DNA of 64,000 nt. Source: Saprospiraceae bacterium. GTDB lineage: Bacteria; Bacteroidota; Bacteroidia; Chitinophagales; Saprospiraceae. Made by a program: the position numbers and the translations under genes. Each line of letters begins with the position of its first letter. Position 1 is the first letter of the stretch. The notes beneath the pieces were generated by a model. The model had not been told where the DNA came from, did not search any database, and worked only from the letters and a program-made list of their open reading frames with translations. Shown in pieces: positions 1 through 8,755 of the stretch. The stretch spans positions 325,501-389,500 of the forward strand of contig JAHBTU010000001.1 of NCBI GenBank assembly GCA_019638455.1. Reading direction: 5' to 3'.

Positions 1-1
1 G

Positions 2-277
2 TTCCGCATTCTGCAAGAGGCGTTGAACAACGTAAAAAAACACGCAGAAGCTAAAAAGATAGAAGTCAGCCTAAATTATGCATCGGATGCTTTGCATTTG
101 CTTATTGCGGACGACGGAGTGGGATTTGACACGAATCAACTGGCAAACCACGATGGCGACGATGGCGCTGGCTTGCGCAACATGAAATATAGAGCCGAGC
201 AAATTGGGGCCATTTTCCAAATAGATAGTAAACCAACCAAAGGGACACGCATTCACATTCAGTTTCCGCTGTCATAA
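2..277 (+). CDS. Sensor histidine kinase, C-terminal fragment
   Basis: The reading frame is open from base 2, so the gene begins before the window; about 91 residues are visible. They form the ATP-binding HATPase domain of a HisKA_3/NarL-family kinase: an N box (ILQEALNNVKKHA) in the first 15 residues, a G1 box (DDGVGFD) and a G2 box (GAGLRNMKYRAEQIGA), ending with the usual strand GTRIHIQFPL. It lies 12 bases before a LuxR-type response regulator on the same strand, so the two probably form a cognate pair that phosphorylates and controls an unknown regulon. The sensor part and the phospho-acceptor His are outside the window. Confidence 0.9.
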   Translation, partial: FRILQEALNNVKKHAEAKKIEVSLNYASDALHLLIADDGVGFDTNQLANHDGDDGAGLRNMKYRAEQIGAIFQIDSKPTKGTRIHIQFPLS

Positions 278-289
278 TACTATTGTCTG

Positions 290-976
290 ATGACTAAAAC
301 TACCATCGCACTTGTGGAAGACTCCGTAAAACTCCGTAAGCATTGGGTGGATGAAATCAAAAAACAGGACGATTTTGAGTTGATGTTTGAGGCGAATGAC
401 GAGAACGAGTTGGCGACCTTTTTTGAAAAGGGACAATACCCCGACTTTTTGGTGCTCGACTTGAATCTTGGCTACGAAAATGCCGGGGTTGAAGTGTTGC
501 GCCAATTACAGCAAAGTGAAGCAAGCGTCCATGTAGTGGTCTGCACACACAACGTCAGCGAACATATCGTAGCTCAAACACTGGCCTTAGGTGCAAAAGC
601 ATTCGTGGAAAAAGGGACACCCATAGAAATCACGCGAGCCATCAGAGGCATACAACGCGAAGGAATTCATGTCTCAGAAGAAGTGCTCACGGTACTGCTT
701 AGAGTGATAAAAGGGTTGGAAATACAAGTAAATCAATTGAAAATACAGGTAAAGGAAAACATCGGCAATCAGGAGGCCGAAAAGATTCCCCTGATTACCG
801 ATGAGCAAATGCGCGTGCTCAAGCATTTGTGTGCTGGCCTGACCTTCAAGGAAATCGCCAAGAAAGAACGCCTCACAGATAAGGGCGTGGAACATACCAA
901 AGACCGTTTGTGCGTTCTTTTTGGCGCCACCAATCGCTACGAGTTGACCTACAAAGCCGGCAAGATGGGCTTGTGA
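290..976 (+). CDS. Response regulator, receiver plus LuxR HTH
   Basis: A 228-residue NarL/LuxR-type transcription regulator. The receiver domain (about residues 4-125) shows acidic residues Glu10-Asp11, the phospho-acceptor Asp57 (VLDLNL), Thr86 and Lys108. A Gln-rich helix with coiled-coil character (about 140-165) leads to a LuxR-type helix-turn-helix (about 168-225: LITDEQMRVLKHL, then FKEIAKKERLTDKGVEHTKDRL). It follows a partial HisKA_3 kinase by 12 bases, so the pair is very likely co-transcribed. It ends 7 bases before the convergent gene at 984-1709, with no room for a separate terminator. Targets are unknown. Confidence 0.9.
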   Translation: MTKTTIALVEDSVKLRKHWVDEIKKQDDFELMFEANDENELATFFEKGQYPDFLVLDLNLGYENAGVEVLRQLQQSEASVHVVVCTHNVSEHIVAQTLALGAKAFVEKGTPIEITRAIRGIQREGIHVSEEVLTVLLRVIKGLEIQVNQLKIQVKENIGNQEAEKIPLITDEQMRVLKHLCAGLTFKEIAKKERLTDKGVEHTKDRLCVLFGATNRYELTYKAGKMGL

Positions 977-983
977 AATATCG

Positions 984-1709
984 TCAGTTGCAACCTGCGG
1001 CAGAATCTTTCATCGCCTCCACTTGAGCCAAAGCCAGCGCGATATTGTCGGAAACCGATTGCCATTCCCTGCTCAACAACGCATTGCGGGTGTGTTCAAG
1101 GCAGACAAGCGCCGCCTCCGTCACTCTTTCACAGCCCAAAAGTCCTTTGGAAAGCACTTCCGTGTCGCGTAGCACGCGCTCGGCGTGTTCCAATTTCTGG
1201 GCAAGAATGTGAAAGTCTTTGGAGGCCAGCCCATCCGTCAGGTCGAGCCGAATGACGGATGAGTTGGACTGCAAAATATCGGAAGGCTTGAAGGAGGTGG
1301 ATGGTGTGTCTTTGTCTTGTTCGAGCAAGCAGACAGCGGCGGCGTTGGCCATACGGCGAGCTTGTAGCCGCGCTTCCGTGGCACGCACGATGACGGAATT
1401 CAAGTCGTTCCCCTCCGTGAAGGAATTGAGCCAGTTGCAATAGTAGCGGCCCATCTCGGCGGCACTGCGGGCTTCGTGGCAATATAGCCCGGCAAAAGCC
1501 ACAGACTCAAACTCCTCGTTCATTTGCATTAGTTTGGTCAGCAGGTAGGCCCAATCATTGGTGTTAATGGCATCGTTGAGCGTTTTTTCGATTTTGCTTG
1601 CGGTGCGGCGCACCCATTCGAGGGTCTCCGGGCTGTCGCTGTTGTTGGCAAAAACGCCGTGGGGATTGAACGCGAATATCAATATGAAAAGAAAAAGCCA
1701 GTGTTTCAT
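984..1709 (-). CDS. Secreted protein of unknown function
   Basis: A 241-residue protein with a clear Sec signal peptide (MKHWLFLFILIFAF, likely cut after GVFA). The mature part is helical and has several cysteines spread along its length (for example FAGLYCHEARSA, GRYYCNWL, LLGCERV, ALVCLEH, AAGCN), which fits a disulfide-bonded periplasmic or surface protein. No family was recognised. It is convergent with the regulator at 290-976 and lies 91 bases downstream of the barrel gene at 1801-2571 on the same strand, so it may be the last gene of a leftward unit. Confidence 0.7.
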   Translation of the reverse strand: MKHWLFLFILIFAFNPHGVFANNSDSPETLEWVRRTASKIEKTLNDAINTNDWAYLLTKLMQMNEEFESVAFAGLYCHEARSAAEMGRYYCNWLNSFTEGNDLNSVIVRATEARLQARRMANAAAVCLLEQDKDTPSTSFKPSDILQSNSSVIRLDLTDGLASKDFHILAQKLEHAERVLRDTEVLSKGLLGCERVTEAALVCLEHTRNALLSREWQSVSDNIALALAQVEAMKDSAAGCN

Positions 1710-1800
1710 GTTGCGCTATTTTTAAGGTGAGAGATGATTAAGTATTAACTCTCACGCGAAAAGATAGTTTGAAAAAGAGGCTATTCTCCAAGTGTTTTTT

Positions 1801-2571
1801 TCAGAAACCAGTGGGATTGCGCTGTTCGAGGCAGGGCCTTGCCGGGGTGGATTTGACGCGCAATATCATCGCCACAAAAGGTGCGCTGGCGGCAGGCTTG
1901 GGCAAATCCACTTGCTCGTTTTTTCCCAGCGTCCATTCTGTCTGAAAAAATCGAAAAGCATAGCCAGAACGGAAACCCACAAACAGGTTTTTTCCAAACA
2001 CCTTGAAACCTTGCTCAAAGCTGACCCCCGTCTCAAACGAGAACGGGATGTAGGTGAAGCGGCGATTGAGACTGTTCAGCGCATCGGTACTCGAAGGGCC
2101 CGCGTCGGAGGATTCCGACGAGCGGGTACGCAACACTTGATAGCTGACGCTCAGGCCAGCGAAAGGTAGGATTTTGCTCATGCGGTTGCGGCGGAAGATG
2201 TCGAACATCAGGCGAGATTGCAAGGCGTAGTCGCGAAATGTCACGGAATGACGATTTCCCAGATTGTTCCTGCTCGATGAGCCAAAAGCGTATTTGACAC
2301 CGGATTCCATCACCAAATAGCGCCACGAGAAGGAAGTGCGCAACATCAGGTCGAGGCACGAAACGGGTGATTCGAGACCGGGCAATTCGGCTGCCTCCAA
2401 GGCTCGATTCATGTCCTCAAAATCCAAAAAACTGAATCGCGCGCCAGCGCCAAAATCCCAGTTGTCGTTGAGATTGAGCAACTTGCAGACCGGGTGCAGC
2501 GTGTCTTGTTGCGCTGCCAGCATCTGGACGAAGAGTGCAAAGAGGAGAGGAGTAAAAACGGCCTTGGCCAT
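1801..2571 (-). CDS. Outer-membrane beta-barrel-like protein, paralogue of 15709-16488
   Basis: A 256-residue protein with a signal peptide (MAKAVFTPLLFALFVQMLAAQ) and alternating aromatic strands typical of small outer-membrane barrels. It is clearly paralogous to the gene at 15709-16488: both carry FxDFxDxN near the start, LPxL, a PFAGLxxxY segment, an EQGF...G...F.G.R.GY segment and a WTL...DL.KP.A..PF.A..LR.KS.P end. Function is unknown; an outer-membrane porin-like role is inferred from architecture only. The PFAGL and GFRSGY segments are the best markers for family searches. Confidence 0.7.
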   Translation of the reverse strand: MAKAVFTPLLFALFVQMLAAQQDTLHPVCKLLNLNDNWDFGAGARFSFLDFEDMNRALEAAELPGLESPVSCLDLMLRTSFSWRYLVMESGVKYAFGSSSRNNLGNRHSVTFRDYALQSRLMFDIFRRNRMSKILPFAGLSVSYQVLRTRSSESSDAGPSSTDALNSLNRRFTYIPFSFETGVSFEQGFKVFGKNLFVGFRSGYAFRFFQTEWTLGKNEQVDLPKPAASAPFVAMILRVKSTPARPCLEQRNPTGF

Positions 2572-2703
2572 CGCGATTATCGGTTTGTGCCTGCTGAATA
2601 ATTCTTGGATGTGCGAAAAATAGAAAGAAAAACCACGCTGCGGATTTTTTTAACAAAATCAATGTGTGGTCAACCAACAGTCGTGCCATCTTTCGTTGCG
2701 AGC

Positions 2704-4071
2704 TCAGCGCAGCAAGGAGGCTTCCTTGCGGTGCAAGGGCAGCCGCGCCACTTTTTGACCCACTATTTTGCCGAGCCGCAATCCTTCCTCGCAATCCATC
2801 CGATAATGGACACCCAAAAAAACGCGAGAGGCCGCATTTTCCTTGGCCATTTCCACAAAAGACTGATAAGTGCGCGGCTTTCCGACAAACTCCTGCCGAT
2901 GTTCGTGTGTGCGGTCGGTGAGTTCGAATCGCTCGCCCAACTCGGAAGCCAACACTTCCGCTGCTGCTGCGCCAAAGGCGGAGTGCCCGCTTGGATAAGC
3001 CGGGAATGGAGGGTTTTCGTGAAGGGAAGTCCAATCGGATTTGATGTTTCGTTGGATGTACGCTTCGGGGCGTTCCAAGTTGTAGGCATACTTGGCTTGC
3101 CAAGTCACGATGCCGACATCACAAACGGCCCATGCGACTTTTAGATAGGTCTCCGCGACTATGGGGTAGGGCGGTCTCGCTTGTTCAATGGCTTGATTGG
3201 CAATGGCAATCCAACGTCCTGCTGGCGTGACGGTGAGGCCGGGCAAGTCGTCGCTCCATAGCTCGGCAATCCAGTGGTTTTCCCGGCTCAATGGTTGCGA
3301 CACGGAGAAAACCTCCATCGCCTCGGTGAAAAACGGGGAGCCGGGCGTCTCGTCGAAAGAAGCGGGAGGCGTTGTTTGCACATCACCCTGCCGAATGACA
3401 AAACCCCGCACATCGCCCCAGTTGGGCAGCAAGGCTGGCATCGGATGCCGCTTGTCGGGTTGCCAACAACCCTTGCAGCTCGGCGCGACGTAGTTTTTGT
3501 CAAAATTGAACAAAAAAGCGTTGTGTCCCTCTTCGTCGGTCGCCGACCACCGCCACACGGCATCCGCGACAGCCCTGCCATACGCCGCCGAATGTTCAAG
3601 ATGCTCAACGCTCGCTTGTTTGGAGCAAACTTGGGCAAAATGCGTTTCCAAATGGTCCACCTTGTCCCGCCATTTCTTTGGGGCATCCGGGAAAAAATAC
3701 CGCATCATTTGAGCATACGCGGCATTGAGCCCTACAGGCAAAAAATAACTGTTGCCTTGCGAGCGAAATGACGACGATTCATAGCCAGCGCAATATCTCG
3801 ACAGGGAAATGTAATCGTTCAAGGCGGGCAGCGAGGCCTCATAACCCGCCATCGCTATGTAGGCAAACGCGCGGGCGCTGACGGGAGGGCGATAGCCCTT
3901 GGTGTGGCGTTCCAAATGCAGCATCATGCGATTCCATTCGAGCGTCACATCGGTGGCGAGGCGATAATCTGCGGGTTCTTCCGCGCTTTCGCTTGTGCAA
4001 TGCTGCATGACAACGCCACAAAAAACGACCATTAGAAGCAGCAAAGCCTTTTTTGGAATTAGTTTTCTCAT
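2704..4071 (-). CDS. Vanadium-haloperoxidase/PAP2-family lipoprotein (copy 1)
   Basis: The Met at 4071 gives 455 residues with a lipoprotein signal ending in VVMQHC (Cys25); the open frame runs further upstream, but only into the end of the kinase gene. The C-terminal half has the full PAP2/vanadium haloperoxidase signature: Lys327-x6-Arg334-Pro, PSGH at 360-363 and Ser-Arg416-x5-His422-x3-Asp. In this family these residues bind vanadate or phosphate, so the enzyme may be a haloperoxidase or an acid phosphatase; sequence alone does not decide. It lies 23 bases after the kinase gene of the operon 6184-2704 and is a paralogue of 6384-7763. Confidence 0.87.
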   Translation of the reverse strand: MRKLIPKKALLLLMVVFCGVVMQHCTSESAEEPADYRLATDVTLEWNRMMLHLERHTKGYRPPVSARAFAYIAMAGYEASLPALNDYISLSRYCAGYESSSFRSQGNSYFLPVGLNAAYAQMMRYFFPDAPKKWRDKVDHLETHFAQVCSKQASVEHLEHSAAYGRAVADAVWRWSATDEEGHNAFLFNFDKNYVAPSCKGCWQPDKRHPMPALLPNWGDVRGFVIRQGDVQTTPPASFDETPGSPFFTEAMEVFSVSQPLSRENHWIAELWSDDLPGLTVTPAGRWIAIANQAIEQARPPYPIVAETYLKVAWAVCDVGIVTWQAKYAYNLERPEAYIQRNIKSDWTSLHENPPFPAYPSGHSAFGAAAAEVLASELGERFELTDRTHEHRQEFVGKPRTYQSFVEMAKENAASRVFLGVHYRMDCEEGLRLGKIVGQKVARLPLHRKEASLLR

Positions 4072-4094
4072 CGTCGCGGTTTGGTTTTGAAAAT

Positions 4095-5465
4095 CTACTG
4101 CATAGCCGGAAAACTGAGTTTGAAAGTGGTGCCTCGCCCCTGTGCCGATGTCACATCGAGCGCGACGCGGTGTAGCCGCATGATGCTGTCCACCAATGAA
4201 AGGCCGATGCCGGAGCCTCTGACATGGATGTTCTGCGAGCTGCGATAGAAAGGCTGGAAAATAAGTTGCAGGTCTTTGGCGGGGATGCCCGGGCCTTGGT
4301 CGGCGATTTCGACATGGTGCTTGCCAGCTGGGTCGAACCAAATTTTCACCTCCACCTTCTTGTCGGGCGAGAATTTGCAACCGTTGTCCATCAGGTTTTG
4401 AAATGCCGAGCGGAGCAGCGGCTCGTTGCCCAACACGCAAAGCTGCTCCTCATCGTCCGGGAGACCCACGATGTCGAACGCAATATGGTAGTCTGGGTGA
4501 AGTCGCAGCAAAGTGGCGCGGGTTTGAAGCATGATTTCGTCGAGACGCACCCGCTCGAAAGTAATGTTGGCCCCTTCCGAATGTACACGGGCGAGCTGGA
4601 GTAGCTTTTCCGTCACATTGTTGAGTTCGCGGGTGTCTTCCAGCACGGAAGCGAGCGTGTCGCGATATTCCTCTGTGCTGCGTTTTTGGCGGTCGAGCGA
4701 TATTTCCAACTGCGAGATAATGACCGAGAGCGGGTTTTTCAACTCGTGCGACACGTTGGAAATGAAGCTTTTTTGCATCCGAAAAGCGAATTGGATGCGG
4801 TCGAGCAGACGGTTGAAGGTGAGCACGAGGCGCGATATCTCGTCGTGGTTGTTGGGCGCATCCAAGCGGGCGCTCAGGTCAGAGGGCAGTATGTGGTCCA
4901 CTTGATTGACGATGCGTGCCACAGGCGACATTGCCTGCCCCGCATAGAACCACCCCCCGATGGCCACGATGCCTATGCACAGGAAAAAACTCAGGATGAG
5001 AATGTTGCGAAGGCTTTTCAGCTCCTCGGGATTGAACACCGCCTCCGCCACGATGAAGTATTCCCGCCCGCTTTTGCTCGTGTGTCGCAGCCCCAGCACA
5101 TGGAAGTCGCCCCGCATGAAACGGCTTTCGCTGCACGCTCTCATGTTTTGCAATGTCTTGTTTGGCACAGGTGGGGCTGCGCGATTGAAGGCAAATACGC
5201 GCTTGTATGCGGCGTTGTAAATCACCACGTTCTCGCGGAAGGGCAACACGGGTTCTTCCTCCGCCGTGTGGTCGCCCAAAGGTGCTATTTTTTCCTCGTC
5301 GTGCAAGACCATCTCGGCGGTCATGAGCGCCTTGGAGCGCAGCCCGTTGTAGAACTCATCCTCCGTCATCCGCTGGAATTTGACATAGATGATGAAGAGC
5401 GACAGCAACAAGATGCCCGCCACGAGCACGATGAATTGTAAGGTGAGTTTGGTGCGTATTTGCAT
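4095..5465 (-). CDS. Two-component sensor histidine kinase (HAMP, HisKA, HATPase)
   Basis: With the start at 5465 the protein has 456 residues. Membrane segments at about 7-28 and 152-174 enclose a periplasmic sensor of about 120 residues; a HAMP linker follows. The phospho-acceptor is His240 (ISNVSHELKNPL), then the N box (NLMDNGCKFS), G1 (ADQGPGIP) and G2 (RGSGIGLSL). It is the second gene of a leftward unit, 29 bases after its OmpR-type regulator and 23 bases before a vanadium-haloperoxidase-like lipoprotein. The family resembles CusS/ArlS-type kinases; the stimulus is unknown. Confidence 0.92.
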   Translation of the reverse strand: MQIRTKLTLQFIVLVAGILLLSLFIIYVKFQRMTEDEFYNGLRSKALMTAEMVLHDEEKIAPLGDHTAEEEPVLPFRENVVIYNAAYKRVFAFNRAAPPVPNKTLQNMRACSESRFMRGDFHVLGLRHTSKSGREYFIVAEAVFNPEELKSLRNILILSFFLCIGIVAIGGWFYAGQAMSPVARIVNQVDHILPSDLSARLDAPNNHDEISRLVLTFNRLLDRIQFAFRMQKSFISNVSHELKNPLSVIISQLEISLDRQKRSTEEYRDTLASVLEDTRELNNVTEKLLQLARVHSEGANITFERVRLDEIMLQTRATLLRLHPDYHIAFDIVGLPDDEEQLCVLGNEPLLRSAFQNLMDNGCKFSPDKKVEVKIWFDPAGKHHVEIADQGPGIPAKDLQLIFQPFYRSSQNIHVRGSGIGLSLVDSIMRLHRVALDVTSAQGRGTTFKLSFPAMQ

Positions 5466-5494
5466 ACTTTGTGGGTTTGCGGGTTGACGGGTTT

Positions 5495-6184
5495 CTAATG
5501 CCCAACCTCTTCCGATTTCAGCACATAGCCTATTTTGAACTGCGTGTGAATCAGTTTTTGAGAGAATCCTTTGTCCACTTTTTTTCTTAAAAAATTGACA
5601 TACACCTCTACCACGTTGGTGCCTGTGTCGAAATGGAGGTTCCACACGCGCTCGGAAATTTCGGTTTTTGAAATGACACGACCGGGGTTGCGGAGAAAAT
5701 ACTCCATCAGGGCGAACTCGCGGGGAGTGAGTTGGATGGATTGGCCGCCACGGAAAAACGATTTGTTGTCGAGGTGCATTTCGACATCGGCAAAGCGCAG
5801 CACAGGCGAAGATTGGTAGGTGCTAACCGGGCGGCGGGCCAAAGCGCGGATGCGCACGAGCAATTCCTTGAACTCGAAGGGCTTGGTCAGGTAATCGTCG
5901 GCACCTGCCTCAAAGCCCGTCACTTTGTCGTCCGTTTGGTCGAGCGCAGTGAGCAGGATGACGGGGGTTTGATTGCCCTGCTCACGCAGCTGGCGCAGCA
6001 ACTCAAGACCGCTCATTTCAGGCATCATCACGTCCGAAATGATGACAGCGTACTCGTTGCGCCCGGCGAGCTGGCTGCCCAACGTGCCATTGGCTGCCGC
6101 ATCCACTTCGATGCGATGTTCCTCCAGCCCTTTTTTTAGTGAGCGCACCATTTTAGGCTCGTCTTCGATTAAAAGTACTTTCAT
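5495..6184 (-). CDS. OmpR-family response regulator
   Basis: The start at 6184 (MKVLLIEDEP) is preferred to the Met six codons upstream because the receiver domain begins directly there. The protein has 229 residues: a receiver with acidic Glu7-Asp8, phospho-acceptor Asp51 (IISDVMMP), Thr79 and Lys101 (YLTKPF), then a winged-helix Trans_reg_C domain (LTPREFALMEYFLRNPG through VEVYVNFLRKK). It heads the unit regulator-kinase-haloperoxidase and is divergent from the second haloperoxidase gene at 6384, with 199 bases between them, so one regulator could control both. That last point is inference. Confidence 0.92.
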   Translation of the reverse strand: MKVLLIEDEPKMVRSLKKGLEEHRIEVDAAANGTLGSQLAGRNEYAVIISDVMMPEMSGLELLRQLREQGNQTPVILLTALDQTDDKVTGFEAGADDYLTKPFEFKELLVRIRALARRPVSTYQSSPVLRFADVEMHLDNKSFFRGGQSIQLTPREFALMEYFLRNPGRVISKTEISERVWNLHFDTGTNVVEVYVNFLRKKVDKGFSQKLIHTQFKIGYVLKSEEVGH

Positions 6185-6383
6185 CGTAAAAAATGTGTTC
6201 AAAAATACTGCTAAAACGTGTTCGGAAATGTCAGAAATACGAAATACCCGATTTTTTTAAGCAGTTTTTAAGCAAAATTCAGACCACGATTGGAATAATG
6301 GCGGGTTCTTTGCAATGTCATTGCTTAATGACGATTTGCCCCCCCGGTAGAATTTAAATGTTTAACTAACAAAGTTTTCACTC

Positions 6384-7763
6384 ATGCGATTTTTGAAAAA
6401 CTACACCTTCATCGCGTTGGCATTTTTGGCAGCGGGCTTGCTCATCCATTCTTGCAAGGATGTCGCCGTTAACGAGACAAACCTCGTGAGCAAGCATGAC
6501 TACAAGGTAGTGCACGCCTGGAACGAGCTGTTCCTCGATATCGAGCGTTACGCCGCTGGCTATCGCCCCGGCCCCGCGCCGCGTGCATTGGCTTATCTCG
6601 GCCTGTCCGCCTACGAAGCCTGCATCAGCGGGATGCCCTCGTTCAACTCGCTCGCCAATTTGTATCCCGGCTTGAGCATTCCAGCCCCCGATAAAGATGT
6701 CCCTTATCACTGGCCTACGGTGGTGAATGCGTCTTATGCTCACCTCATGCCGCTCTTTTTTCCTGAGGCATCCAACGACCACAAACTGAAAATCACCGCT
6801 CTGGACAACTTCAATTTCGACAAAGGGGTGGCTGAAGTGGGTCAGGACATTGCCAACCGTTCGAGAGACTACGGAAGGGCTGTGGCTGCCGCAGTGTGGG
6901 CCTATGCCATCACCGACCCCATCGGTCACGACCACTACAAAGACCCCTTCCAAGGGTATGATTGGCAGGCCAATTTCAAAAAAGACGGCGATTGGAAGCC
7001 GACTTTCCCAGGCCCGGGCCTTCCCATGGGCGGCATCTGGGGCGGTGCCCGCACTTTCGCCATCACGCAGAACGACAAAATCTGCCGTCTTCCTTTGCCC
7101 TATTCGGACAGCGACACCTCCAAACTTTTCTCACAAGCCTTGGAAGTATATGCTCAAAACACGCCCACCCTTTCTTACGAAGATGAGTGGATTGGTGAGT
7201 TTTGGAGCGATGACTTGGTGAACCTCACATTCAGCCCCGGTCCGCGCTGGATTGCCATCGGCAACCAAATTCTGGTGCACCAAAACAGCAGCTTGGAGAC
7301 CGCCGTGTACATGAGCACGAAAGTGGGCATGGCCTTGAACGATGCCGCCGTGGGCTGCTGGTACTCCAAATACTACTACAACGTGGAGCGCCCGCAGACG
7401 TACATCAATCGAGTAATGGACCCAACTTGGAAACCCGCTCTCTACAATCCGCTCACAGGCGAAGAAGGTGTGACTCCGTCCTTCCCTGCGTACCCATCTG
7501 GCCACTCCACAATGGGCGCTGCGGGCGCCGAGGCGCTCGCCAGCATTTTTGGCTATGCCTACGGCATGACCGACCTCTGCCACCAGGACCGCACGGAGTT
7601 TGAAGGCAAGCCACGCACCTTTGGCAGCCTCTTCGAGATGGCGCAAGAAAACGCTTGGTCTCGCGTGCCGCTGGGTGTTCACTTCCGCATGGACTGCGAG
7701 GAGGGTGTGCGCTACGGTACCGTCATTGGACGCAAAGTGAACGACCTGCCGTGGAAAAAATAA
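6384..7763 (+). CDS. Vanadium-haloperoxidase/PAP2-family lipoprotein (copy 2)
   Basis: A 459-residue protein with a lipoprotein signal (LLIHSC, Cys24). It carries the complete vanadate/phosphate pocket: Lys329-x6-Arg336-Pro, PSGH at 371-374 and Ser-Arg427-x5-His433-x3-Asp. It is a paralogue of 2704-4071, with shared stretches such as YRP, LAYLGLSAYEA-like, IGEFWSDDL, GKPRTF and MDCEEG. It is divergent from the two-component operon and is followed by a strong terminator at 7861-7902. Substrate and the choice between haloperoxidase and phosphatase are open. Confidence 0.88.
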   Translation: MRFLKNYTFIALAFLAAGLLIHSCKDVAVNETNLVSKHDYKVVHAWNELFLDIERYAAGYRPGPAPRALAYLGLSAYEACISGMPSFNSLANLYPGLSIPAPDKDVPYHWPTVVNASYAHLMPLFFPEASNDHKLKITALDNFNFDKGVAEVGQDIANRSRDYGRAVAAAVWAYAITDPIGHDHYKDPFQGYDWQANFKKDGDWKPTFPGPGLPMGGIWGGARTFAITQNDKICRLPLPYSDSDTSKLFSQALEVYAQNTPTLSYEDEWIGEFWSDDLVNLTFSPGPRWIAIGNQILVHQNSSLETAVYMSTKVGMALNDAAVGCWYSKYYYNVERPQTYINRVMDPTWKPALYNPLTGEEGVTPSFPAYPSGHSTMGAAGAEALASIFGYAYGMTDLCHQDRTEFEGKPRTFGSLFEMAQENAWSRVPLGVHFRMDCEEGVRYGTVIGRKVNDLPWKK

Positions 7764-7860
7764 GTTGAGAATGTTGAGAGGTTGAGGGGCGCTTGTTGCT
7801 GATTTGAACATCCTCGCCCACGATACTTTGCCACGCGGCAAAAAATCAATGATTAGAAAC

Positions 7861-7902
7861 AACATGAGTCATCACCGAAAATTCGGGATGGCTCATGTTT
7901 TT
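7861..7902 (+). terminator. Intrinsic terminator after haloperoxidase copy 2
   Basis: A hairpin with left arm 7861-7879 (AACATGAGTCATCACCGAA) and right arm 7882-7899 pairs along almost its whole length and ends in a T run at 7898-7902. It lies about 100 bases after the stop at 7763. Between them is GTTGAGAATGTTGAGAGG, a short repeat-like stretch that resembles one arm of the GGTTGAT-type hairpins of the dcw cluster. Confidence 0.8.
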
Positions 7903-7931
7903 AACCCCACCCTTTTGATTGTCAACAACGA

Positions 7932-8111
7932 TATAGTCAACGCAAATCAGCCCCGTCCGCTTCACTTGGCCGGGCAAGCCCCTGAGTACAGGGTCTGACA
8001 AGGTGGTTTTGAACGAACAGTGCTCGCAATCCTTTGGAAATCACACAAATCAATCAAGGAAATCCCTGCCTTGCCAACCGGCAGGTTCAAATCCTCTTTA
8101 ATCTGGGTATA
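7932..8111. repeat. 180-bp dispersed repeat, copy 1 (inverted relative to 34418-34597)
   Basis: These 180 bases match the reverse complement of 34418-34597 along the whole length with about nine substitutions by eye, and both copies are exactly 180 bp. Both boundaries are sharp: the outer ends TATAGTCAACG and CTGGGTATA are shared and the flanks are unrelated. No open reading frame of note is conserved, so it looks like a non-coding mobile or regulatory element. The copy sits in the 415-bp gap before the MORN lipoprotein; the remaining bases 8112-8178 hold nothing recognisable. Confidence 0.85.
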
Positions 8112-8178
8112 CCCTTACAATTTTCCCCCAAAAAACTATCAGCACATTCCCGAATTGGCACATAAGCACGTTGCATGT

Positions 8179-8670
8179 ATGCGCATCCAAAACCTCTATT
8201 TTTCATTTTTATTCATCGCGTTCATGGCACAGGGTTGCCAGCAAAAATCCGAACAAAAAACCTACGAGCGAATCGAGCGGGTTGAGAGCGGTGCCATCAC
8301 TCGTCGCGTTCAGATTGTCAACGGAAAAAAGGAAGGCAAAATGACCGACTACTATCCCGACGGCAAGCTCCGAGGCGAGCGCTGGTTTGAAAACGACCTG
8401 CAGACGGGACGCACCGTGCTGTATCACCCCAACGGTCGGGTCATGGAGGTGCAATACTATGTGGAAGGAAAAAAACAAGGCGGCGACACGCTCTGGTACG
8501 ACAATGGTCAAGTGCAATTCACCACTTGGTTTGAGGGCGGCAAGATGAACGGGTACCTCCGCAAATGGTCGCCCGAAGGCCAGATTATTTTTGAGGCACT
8601 CTACCAGATGGATTCGCTCGTGGAAGTGAGAGGCAAAACGGTGGGACAGAAAAACAAGAGTGAAAATTGA
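8179..8670 (+). CDS. MORN-repeat lipoprotein
   Basis: A 163-residue protein starting at MRIQNLYF, with lipoprotein signal FMAQGC (Cys20). The body consists of MORN/toxin-immunity-like repeats of about 22 residues: GKMTDYYPDGKLRGERWF, TGRTVLYHPNGRVMEVQYY, GGDTLWYDNGQVQFTTWF and GYLRKWSPEGQIIFEALY. Such repeats form a long beta surface and usually act in binding rather than catalysis. The upstream open frame was discarded because it has no signal and runs into the 180-bp repeat. It is followed by a TonB receptor 85 bases downstream. Confidence 0.8.
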   Translation: MRIQNLYFSFLFIAFMAQGCQQKSEQKTYERIERVESGAITRRVQIVNGKKEGKMTDYYPDGKLRGERWFENDLQTGRTVLYHPNGRVMEVQYYVEGKKQGGDTLWYDNGQVQFTTWFEGGKMNGYLRKWSPEGQIIFEALYQMDSLVEVRGKTVGQKNKSEN

Positions 8671-8755
8671 TTTTAATGAGTTTTTAAGCCTCAAAACTGC
8701 AACATGGCACCGAGACTATCGTCCTTTGCCACTGTTTTTTTAAAAACGCGAACCG

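Noticed and set aside
4072..4440. N-terminal extension of haloperoxidase copy 1
   Set aside because: It would overlap the kinase gene; the Met at 4071 gives a proper lipoprotein signal.
7804..7998. 64-codon frame after haloperoxidase copy 2
   Set aside because: It spans the terminator and the start of the 180-bp repeat; not a plausible gene.
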